Positions 23,908 through 29,690 of a DNA stretch of 29,690 nucleotides are shown here, one piece after another (position 1 is the stretch's first letter; every line of letters begins with the position of its first letter). The stretch is from NCBI GenBank assembly GCA_002841685.1, contig PHAM01000021.1:1-29690 (forward strand). Direction: 5' to 3'. The translations under genes were made by a program, and so were the position numbers. The notes beneath the pieces are model-generated. The model saw only the letters and a list, made by a program, of their open reading frames with translations. It was not told the DNA's origin and made no database searches. The DNA comes from Elusimicrobia bacterium HGW-Elusimicrobia-2 (lineage in GTDB: Bacteria; CG03).

Positions 23908-24900
23908 ATGAAAAAAAAGAGAATATTATCCGGCATGCGGCCCACGGGCGCCATGCACCTGGGGCATTTCTTCGGCGCTCTGGGGAACTGGGTCAAAATG
24001 CAGGATGAGTATGAGACCTTTTACATGGTCGCCGACTGGCACGCCATGACCACTCTTTATGACAAAACTTCCGACATGGCAGGGATACGCTCTTCCGCGG
24101 ATGATATGGTCGCCGACTGGCTCGCCTGCGGAATAGACACATCCAAAAGCTGTATTTTCCGCCAGTCGGATGTGCCCGCGCACAGCGAACTCTTTCTCAT
24201 ACTTTCAATGGTCACGCCTCTGGGATGGCTCCAGCGATGCCCCACCTACAAAGAACAGCTGAAAGAAATAAAGAACCACGACATCGGCACCTTCGGCTTT
24301 CTCGGCTATCCGGTGCTCCAGGCCGCTGACATCCTCCTCTACCGGGCGCACTGCGTGCCGGTTGGAGAAGACCAGCTGCCCCATCTTGAGATAACGCGTG
24401 AAATAGCGCGGCGCTTCAATCACCTCTATCCGATCCCGGACAAAGTCTTTCCCGAACCCAAAGCGCTGCTGACAAAATCGCCGAGGCTGCTCGGAACGGA
24501 CGGAAGAAAAATGTCAAAGAGCTACGGCAACGCCGTCAATCTCAGCGACGATGAAAAAACAACGGCAAAAAAGATCTCGCGGATGATCACCGACCCCGAA
24601 AGGATACACAAGGACGATGCCGGACACCCCGATGTCTGCAGCGTATTCTCTTACTGGAAGGCGATACCCGGCGAAAAAAACAAAGAAATAACATCGGACT
24701 GCAAAAACGCGTCAATCGGATGCGTGGCATGCAAAAAGCTCCTTGCGGAAGAGATAAACCTGCTGCTTTTACCCGTCAGGGAGGCTCGTAAAAAAATAAG
24801 CCCCGAAGAAGTGCATAGCGCGCTGGAGTCCGGCGCGCAAAAGGCAAGAGCCGAAGCGGCGGAAACAATGGTAATAGTCAGAGACAGTATCAAAATATGA
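23908..24900 (+). CDS. trpS: Tryptophan--tRNA ligase
   Basis: This 330-residue class I synthetase charges tRNA-Trp. The HIGH-type motif is HLGH at 17-20 in RPTGAMHLGH, KMSKS is at 201-205, and GEDQLPHLEITRE, which helps form the tryptophan and ATP site, is intact. Length is normal. The segment GCVACKKLLAEEIN is typical of the C-terminal anticodon-binding part. The ATG is five bases after the protease stop and lacks a clear Shine-Dalgarno sequence. Its end overlaps scpA by four bases. No T-box or other tryptophan-responsive leader was found ahead of it. Confidence 0.97.
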   Translation: MKKKRILSGMRPTGAMHLGHFFGALGNWVKMQDEYETFYMVADWHAMTTLYDKTSDMAGIRSSADDMVADWLACGIDTSKSCIFRQSDVPAHSELFLILSMVTPLGWLQRCPTYKEQLKEIKNHDIGTFGFLGYPVLQAADILLYRAHCVPVGEDQLPHLEITREIARRFNHLYPIPDKVFPEPKALLTKSPRLLGTDGRKMSKSYGNAVNLSDDEKTTAKKISRMITDPERIHKDDAGHPDVCSVFSYWKAIPGEKNKEITSDCKNASIGCVACKKLLAEEINLLLLPVREARKKISPEEVHSALESGAQKARAEAAETMVIVRDSIKI

Positions 24901-25658
24901 ACGGAAAAAATTATATCGTCCGGCTCGACGCCTTTGAGGGGCCGCTGGACCTGCTGTTGTGGCTTATCCAGAACAACAACATGGATATCTACGACATTGA
25001 AATATCAAAGATCACCGCCCAGTATCTGACCTTCATCGGGGCGCGGACAGCAGAGCTGGACGCGGCCGCGGACTTTCTCTCCATGGCGACGCTCCTCATG
25101 CGCATCAAATCCAGCCTCATGCTCCCTAAAGAGAGCCCTGAGTATCAGGAGGCTGTGGAACAGCAGCGGGATCTTTCCGAAAAACTTATGGAATGGAAGA
25201 AAATCAAGGAGAGCAGGGGCATTCTGCTGGAAAAACATCAGTCCCGCAAAAACTTCTTCCGTCGGGATGAGCCGGCGGCGGTAGAGATCGATAAAAAAAG
25301 CACGCTCAGCGTTTTCGAGCTCGCCGATATATTCGCGAATCTCATCAGAACCCATGACAAAAATTTTGACACGATAACCGGCCCGGAAATATACCTTGAA
25401 GACGTTAAAGCGGATATTTTAGAAAGATTCAAATCCGCAGATGAAATCAAGATCTCCGGTATGCTGCAGGCGTTCCCGTCCAAGCTTTATCTGGCCGTGC
25501 TCATCCTGGCCATACTGGATCTGGCTCACGACGGCATCGCTTCCCTCAGACAGGAAAAGCCTTTCGCCGAAATATACCTGACTTCTATAAACGGGGGGAA
25601 GCAGGCTCTCCCGCGGGAAGAAAACTACGCTCAAGAGGTTACTTATGGAAACAGCTGA
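24897..25658 (+). CDS. scpA: Segregation and condensation protein A
   Basis: ScpA is the kleisin subunit that joins the two SMC heads and, with ScpB, forms the bacterial condensin. This 253-residue protein has the N-terminal kleisin signature FEGPLDLLLWLI and the DIYDIEISKITAQYL helix that binds the SMC neck, a variable middle, and a C-terminal winged helix (about 185-240) ending FAEIYL. Length is usual. It overlaps trpS by four bases (ATGA) and scpB by 14. The smc gene is not in the window. Confidence 0.96.
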   Translation: MNGKNYIVRLDAFEGPLDLLLWLIQNNNMDIYDIEISKITAQYLTFIGARTAELDAAADFLSMATLLMRIKSSLMLPKESPEYQEAVEQQRDLSEKLMEWKKIKESRGILLEKHQSRKNFFRRDEPAAVEIDKKSTLSVFELADIFANLIRTHDKNFDTITGPEIYLEDVKADILERFKSADEIKISGMLQAFPSKLYLAVLILAILDLAHDGIASLRQEKPFAEIYLTSINGGKQALPREENYAQEVTYGNS

Positions 25659-26271
25659 ACTTAAAAAAACGATAGAAGCCTTGCTGTTTGTGAGCGGCAA
25701 AGGCATTTCCAAGAAAAAGATCTCCGAGATCACGGAAACGCCGCAGGAGAAGATAAGCGAAACGGTCAACGCTCTGAAACAGGAATGGAACAGCAATCAC
25801 GGCGTGTTTATAGAGGAAATAGGCGGGGGGTACCAGATATCAACCCGGCCTGAATATTCCCCCGCCATACTGAAACTTTATCCGTGGAAAGGCGTCATGA
25901 GGCTGTCGTCCTCCGCCGCCGAGGTGCTGTCAATAGCGCTTTACAAGCAGCCCGTGACAACAGCCGAAATAAACGACATACGGGGTGTGGATTCGAGCGG
26001 TGTGATAGCGACACTCCTGAAAAACAATCTTATAAAATACAGCGGCCGCAAAGAGGGCCCCGGCAATCCGCGCCTGATAAGGATCAACGAGCCCTTCTAC
26101 CACATTTTCGGCATAAGGGATGTTTCAGATATACCGTCATGGCAGGAACTCGGAGGCGCCGAGGAAGAAACGGAAAGCGAAGGGGAAACGCCAGGCGACG
26201 AGATCGCCGAAGAAACGGAAACAAACGGTGTAAGTGATGTCCTCGAAGACGGAGAAGAAAGCGAAATATGA
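25645..26271 (+). CDS. scpB: Segregation and condensation protein B
   Basis: ScpB dimerises and binds the middle of ScpA in the SMC complex. The 208-residue protein has two winged-helix domains (about 1-75 and 80-160), with family features IEALLFVSGKGISKKKI, GGGYQISTRPEY, LSSSAAEVLSIALYKQPVT and the VDSSGVIATLLKN helix. The last 40 residues are very acidic and probably disordered, a common but unconserved tail. The ATG at 25645 lies inside the scpA end, giving a 14-base overlap, and the stop overlaps pheA by four bases. Confidence 0.95.
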   Translation: METAELKKTIEALLFVSGKGISKKKISEITETPQEKISETVNALKQEWNSNHGVFIEEIGGGYQISTRPEYSPAILKLYPWKGVMRLSSSAAEVLSIALYKQPVTTAEINDIRGVDSSGVIATLLKNNLIKYSGRKEGPGNPRLIRINEPFYHIFGIRDVSDIPSWQELGGAEEETESEGETPGDEIAEETETNGVSDVLEDGEESEI

Positions 26272-27347
26272 AAAAAATAGACACGATCCGTAAGCAGATA
26301 GACAAGGTTGACAGCGAACTGATACGCGCTCTTCTGAAAAGGATAAAACTCGCCGAAACCATAGCTTCCTACAAAAAAAACAGGGGAGAGGACATCTACC
26401 GTCCCGAAAGAGAGTTGCAGATCCTGACACAGGCCACAGACAAACTTTCCGCGACAAAGTCCGCCATAACAGAAGAAGTGATGAGGACGGTCATATCCTC
26501 CTGCAGGAGCCTGCAGAAAACCCTGTCCGTGGCATACCTCGGTCCGGCGGCCACATTCACGCACAGCGCCGCGGTAAAGATATTCGGGGCTTTCTGCAAA
26601 TTCCTTCCCGCGGGATCCATAGGGGATGTCTTCACCTCTGTTGAAACAGGCCGCGCCGATTACGGCGTTGTCCCCATAGAAAACTCCACCGAGGGCATGG
26701 TGAACCACACAATGGACATGTTCGCCGCGTCGAATCTTAAAATAATCAACGAGGAATATCTTGCTATATCGCAGTGCCTTGTCTCCTGCGGCAAAAACAA
26801 AAATAAGATCAAAAAACTTTACTCCCACCCTTCGGTTTTCGGACAATGCAGGAATTATATCGCCCGCAATCTGTCATTTGCCGAACAGATAGAGGTGTCC
26901 AGCACCGCGGAAGCCGTTAAGCTGGCGGCGAAATGGCCGACACTCGGGGCGGCCATCTGTTCAAAATTCGCCGCGAAAATATACGGGATGAATGTTCTGG
27001 AGGAGCATGTTGAAGACCTGTCGCAGAACTACACGCGCTTCCTCGTCATGGGAAAAAACATACCTGAACCCAGCGGGAAAGACAAGACGTCTTTTCTTTT
27101 TTCTCTCAAAGACAGACCCGGAATACTCCATGACGCGCTGAGCCCTTTCAAAAAAAGAAAAATAAACCTGACGAAGATAGAATCCCGGCCCAGCAAAAAA
27201 AAGGCATGGGAATATCTGTTCTTTGTTGACTGCGAAGGGCATATCCTCCAGAAAAAAATACAAAATGTCGTTTCGGAACTGTCTAAATTCTGCGATTCTC
27301 TGAAAATACTAGGTTCCTACCCTGCGGGAAGGCTGCCGAAATCATGA
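26268..27347 (+). CDS. pheA: Bifunctional chorismate mutase/prephenate dehydratase
   Basis: This 359-residue P-protein converts chorismate to prephenate and then to phenylpyruvate for phenylalanine synthesis. It has an AroQ-type chorismate mutase (1-85, with IRKQIDKVDSELIRAL and YRPERE), a prephenate dehydratase (about 88-262, with YLGPAATFTH, PIENSTEG, and the catalytic TRF at 256-258), and a C-terminal ACT regulatory domain (about 272-350, with DRPGILHDALSPF and IESRPSK). The ACT motifs support phenylalanine feedback control. All domains are complete. It overlaps scpB and hisC by four bases each. Confidence 0.96.
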   Translation: MKKIDTIRKQIDKVDSELIRALLKRIKLAETIASYKKNRGEDIYRPERELQILTQATDKLSATKSAITEEVMRTVISSCRSLQKTLSVAYLGPAATFTHSAAVKIFGAFCKFLPAGSIGDVFTSVETGRADYGVVPIENSTEGMVNHTMDMFAASNLKIINEEYLAISQCLVSCGKNKNKIKKLYSHPSVFGQCRNYIARNLSFAEQIEVSSTAEAVKLAAKWPTLGAAICSKFAAKIYGMNVLEEHVEDLSQNYTRFLVMGKNIPEPSGKDKTSFLFSLKDRPGILHDALSPFKKRKINLTKIESRPSKKKAWEYLFFVDCEGHILQKKIQNVVSELSKFCDSLKILGSYPAGRLPKS

Positions 27348-28438
27348 TCAAAGCGAGAAAAGCCCTGAAATCTTTCTCTCCCTATATCGCCGGCAGGCCC
27401 ATAAGCGAGATCAAGCGCCTTTATAAACTCAAGAAAGTGGTGAAACTGGCCTCAAACGAAAACCCCTATGACCCACCCAAAAAGGTTATGGAAGCGGTCA
27501 TCAGAGGCGCCCGTGATGTCAACCGCTACCCTGATTCAAACGCCTATGAGCTGAAAAAGAAGATAGCGCTGAAAATGGGCGTCAGCCCCGCTAATATAGT
27601 CGTGGGGAACGGCGCCGACGAGATAATAGAACTTCTCGGCAAGGCTTTCCTCGAACCTTCCGACCGCATAATCGTCTCGCGTCACGCCTTCATACGCTAC
27701 CGCATGACAGCGGATCTTATGAACGCCGCCACAAAAACCGTGAACATGAAAAACTACACGCATGACCTCGCGAAAATGGCGGAAGCCGCGGGAGCGAAAG
27801 ATAAATTCATTTTCATCACAAATCCCAGCAATCCCACCGGCACCTACAGCACGAAAAAAGAAATAGAGGAGATGTTTTCCATATTCCGGAAAAAGAAAAC
27901 TTCGGCTATCCCCGTGTTCGACGAGGCTTATGTTGATTTTACGGACGCGAAAGATTATGTGTCAGCCATAGATTATTTCAGGCGCGGCAAAAAGATAATA
28001 ATACTCCGCACATTCTCAAAAACTTACGGCATGGCGGGACTGAGAATAGGTTTCGCTGTAGCGCCGAAGGAAATATGCGAAATTTTAGAACGTATCCGGC
28101 CGCCTTTCAACACCACATCTGTTTCCCAGGAGGCGGCTATCGCGGCGCTGGACGAATCCGATTATGTAAAAAGCATCACTAAAAAAATACTTGCCGAGAA
28201 AAAAAGAATGGAAAAAAATCTTTCCGCGATGGGTCTGGAATATGTGCCGTCCCAGGCCAATTTCCTTCTCGTAAAGGTCGGTGACGGGAACAAGATCTTT
28301 ACAGCGCTGCTGAAAATGGGCGTGATAGTCAGGGGAATGGCAGAATACGAACTGAGCGAATTCATCAGAGTGACTGTCGGAAAGCCCGAGGAAAATGATT
28401 TTTTCATAAAATGCCTGAAGAAAATAAAGGGGAAATAA
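27344..28438 (+). CDS. hisC: HisC-like aminotransferase, probably aromatic
   Basis: This 364-residue PLP-dependent aminotransferase of fold type I, subfamily I-beta, matches the histidinol-phosphate aminotransferase family: LASNENPYDPP near the start, NPSNPTG at 160-166, DEAYVDF with Asp193/Tyr196, and the PLP lysine Lys226 in TFSKTYGMAGLRIG. HisC enzymes often also transaminate phenylpyruvate and hydroxyphenylpyruvate. Since it sits between pheA and aroF and no histidine genes are nearby, it probably makes phenylalanine or tyrosine here, though a histidine role cannot be excluded. The ATG overlaps pheA by four bases, and aroF begins one base after its stop. Confidence 0.88.
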   Translation: MIKARKALKSFSPYIAGRPISEIKRLYKLKKVVKLASNENPYDPPKKVMEAVIRGARDVNRYPDSNAYELKKKIALKMGVSPANIVVGNGADEIIELLGKAFLEPSDRIIVSRHAFIRYRMTADLMNAATKTVNMKNYTHDLAKMAEAAGAKDKFIFITNPSNPTGTYSTKKEIEEMFSIFRKKKTSAIPVFDEAYVDFTDAKDYVSAIDYFRRGKKIIILRTFSKTYGMAGLRIGFAVAPKEICEILERIRPPFNTTSVSQEAAIAALDESDYVKSITKKILAEKKRMEKNLSAMGLEYVPSQANFLLVKVGDGNKIFTALLKMGVIVRGMAEYELSEFIRVTVGKPEENDFFIKCLKKIKGK

Positions 28439-28439
28439 A

Positions 28440-29453
28440 ATGATACTGACACTAAAACGGAATGTTTCAAAAAGCGACATAAAGCGGATTGAGAAAAAAA
28501 TTGAATCTTACGGTTTTAAGGCCCATTATTCAAAAGGCGCATCCGACATCACCATCGGAGTGATAGGCGAAAACGCCATACTTTTGAGAGAATTTTTTGA
28601 AGCGGACCCCGCCGTAAAAACCATTGTCCAGATATCAAAACCCTATAAACTCGCCAGCCGGCAGGTGCATCCCGAAGACAGCGTTATAGGCTGCGGGAAT
28701 AAAAAAATAGGCGGCGGAAAATTTACGGTAATGGCCGGGCCGTGCTCCGTTGAAAACCGGGCGAATCTCATGAAAACAGCGAGGATGGTGAAAAAACACG
28801 GCGCGACTTTTCTCAGGGGCGGGGCTTTCAAACCCCGCACTTCACCCTACTCTTTTCAGGGGCTGGGAGAAGAAGGCCTCAAATATCTTGCCGAGGCCAG
28901 AAAACTCACGGGCTTAAAAATAATCACGGAAGTCATGGAGATCTCACAGATAGAACTTGTCGCCAAATACGCCGATATTATACAGGTCGGGGCCCGGAAC
29001 ATGCAGAATTTCAATCTCCTGAGGGAGCTCGGAAAAATAAACACGCCCGTGATGATCAAGCGGGGCATGTCCGCCACCATCAACGAACTTCTCATGGCGG
29101 CGGAATATGTTCTCAGCGAAGGCAATCAGAATGTCATCCTCTGCGAGAGGGGCATCCGCACTTTCGCCCAGTCAACGCGCTTCACTCTCGATATAAGCGC
29201 CGTGCCCGTTCTTAAAAAAGAATCACACCTGCCTGTCATAATAGACCCCTCTCATTCGGCCGGGGTGAGAGAGATTGTACCGTCACTCTGTCTGGCGGCC
29301 GCGGCATCCGGCGCCGACGGTATAATTGTGGAAGCGCATCACGACCCCAAAAACGCGTTCTCCGATGCGGCCCAGACAATAGATGAAAAAACTTTCGCGG
29401 ATATAATGAAAAAACTTAAACCCATAGCCAAGGCCGTGGGCAAAACAATTTAG
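28440..29453 (+). CDS. aroF: 3-deoxy-7-phosphoheptulonate synthase (type I-beta)
   Basis: DAHP synthase condenses phosphoenolpyruvate and erythrose 4-phosphate, the first step of the shikimate pathway. This 337-residue enzyme is the I-beta type with an N-terminal ferredoxin-like regulatory domain (about 1-70) and a TIM barrel bearing AGPCSVE (99-105), GGAFKPRTSPYSFQG (127-141), IQVGARNMQN, KRG, and DPSHSAG. These match the metal- and phosphate-binding residues of AroF/KDO8P-type enzymes; the regulatory domain favours DAHP synthase over KDO8P synthase. GGGGA eight bases before the ATG, within the hisC end, is the ribosome site. It ends 20 bases before the convergent Nudix remnant. I see no clear terminator. 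Confidence 0.94.
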   Translation: MILTLKRNVSKSDIKRIEKKIESYGFKAHYSKGASDITIGVIGENAILLREFFEADPAVKTIVQISKPYKLASRQVHPEDSVIGCGNKKIGGGKFTVMAGPCSVENRANLMKTARMVKKHGATFLRGGAFKPRTSPYSFQGLGEEGLKYLAEARKLTGLKIITEVMEISQIELVAKYADIIQVGARNMQNFNLLRELGKINTPVMIKRGMSATINELLMAAEYVLSEGNQNVILCERGIRTFAQSTRFTLDISAVPVLKKESHLPVIIDPSHSAGVREIVPSLCLAAAASGADGIIVEAHHDPKNAFSDAAQTIDEKTFADIMKKLKPIAKAVGKTI

Positions 29454-29473
29454 TCCTGTTTAAGAATTAATTT

Positions 29474-29629
29474 TCAGATTTTAAAAACATCCTGTAGCAG
29501 TTTTACGTGGCTCGCGAATGTTATATGCGGGATATCATCATACGGCACAAATTTCGCTTCGCTGACTTCTTTATTGAGTTTTAATTCTTCGCCTAACCCG
29601 AGTTCGCCAAACTGACAAAAAGTTCTTTG
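29474..29629 (-). pseudogene. Nudix hydrolase, C-terminal remnant
   Basis: Only the last 39 native residues are present, from the repeat boundary at 29593 to a TGA at 29474-29476. They include KLNKEVSEAKFVPYDDIP, the pattern seen after the Nudix box in MutT-like hydrolases, then a C-terminal helix. The Nudix box itself (GX5EX7REUXEEXGU) is missing. The frame continues upstream into the 97-bp repeat to a TAG at 29630-29632, sharing the FGELGL peptide with the ATPase remnant at the other end. The gene appears to be interrupted by the repeat, or the contig is broken there. Confidence 0.7.
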
Positions 29630-29690
29630 CTACACAAGCAATTTCATAAAAGTGTGGTCACTACCGATTGCTTGATTTTACTATTATACT
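29594..29690 (-). repeat. 97-bp terminal inverted repeat, right arm
   Basis: This is the exact reverse complement of positions 2-98. Left position p corresponds to right position 29692 minus p. The arm ends with the window, and left and right diverge at 29593. Oriented as in the left arm, its TATAAT points into the Nudix remnant on the minus strand. Confidence 0.9.
29683..29688 (-). promoter_or_regulatory. Possible outward-facing -10 hexamer in the repeat
   Basis: TATAAT on the minus strand, the counterpart of 4-9. It points towards the Nudix remnant; any -35 box would be beyond the window edge. Confidence 0.2.

Noticed and set aside
26097-26846. Minus-strand open frame of 249 codons opposite scpB and pheA
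   Set aside because: It is antisense to well-supported scpB and pheA, and its product is low-complexity Ser/Phe-rich sequence.
29454-29473. Terminator between aroF and the Nudix remnant
   Set aside because: The 20-base gap is AT-rich but has no stable stem followed by a T-run.
1-29690. Circular plasmid or phage genome suggested by repeated ends
   Set aside because: The end repeats are inverted, not direct, and the genes are chromosomal housekeeping functions without replication or virion genes.

Overview
The window looks like one chromosomal contig from a Gram-negative bacterium with moderate GC content. Signs of an outer membrane are a TamB-like translocation protein, a PorV-like outer-membrane protein, and a secreted protein with a C-terminal domain resembling type IX secretion (T9SS) cargo signals. 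T9SS-like cargo outside Bacteroidota, together with a hexulose-6-phosphate synthase-RraA fusion, points to an uncultured lineage such as Elusimicrobiota, Omnitrophota or a similar candidate phylum. That placement is inference. No rRNA, tRNA, CRISPR array, prophage or complete transposase was seen.

Layout. Positions 1-1052 are a junction zone. It holds one arm of a 97-bp perfect inverted repeat, an AAA/DUF4143 ATPase that has lost its front part, and a nucleotidyltransferase fragment that has lost its catalytic part. Nineteen genes run on the minus strand from 23137 down to 1053, most overlapping or separated by only a few bases. In transcription order they are tamB-like, SNase-like, yifB/comM, (gap with a candidate promoter), hflX, der, plsY, MBL-FN3-T9SS protein, porV-like, yjbQ, hps-rraA fusion, NAD-dependent epimerase, tyrS, DUF5665, greA, M23 peptidase, popT (DUF368), amidohydrolase, cNMP-binding protein and a small hypothetical. 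Seven genes run on the plus strand from 23276 to 29453: site-2 protease, trpS, scpA, scpB, pheA, hisC and aroF. The right end (29474-29690) carries a C-terminal Nudix fragment on the minus strand, joined to the second arm of the inverted repeat.

The two gene blocks diverge from a 138-bp region (23138-23275). It has an extended -10 element (TGnTATAAT) facing each way, each only 6-7 bases from its start codon, so both lead mRNAs may be leaderless. Midway lies a 33-bp near-perfect palindrome.

Functional themes are envelope biogenesis and lipid-carrier recycling (tamB-like, popT, M23, plsY, porV-like), translation and ribosome assembly (tyrS, trpS, der, hflX, greA), chromosome condensation (scpAB) and aromatic amino-acid synthesis (aroF, pheA, hisC). 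The most unusual content is the adjacent pair of PorV-like protein and T9SS-tailed metallo-beta-lactamase-fold protein, the HPS-RraA fusion, the divergent leaderless promoter region, and the repeat that truncates genes at both ends. No intergenic stretch exceeds 300 bases, and no convincing rho-independent terminator was found.
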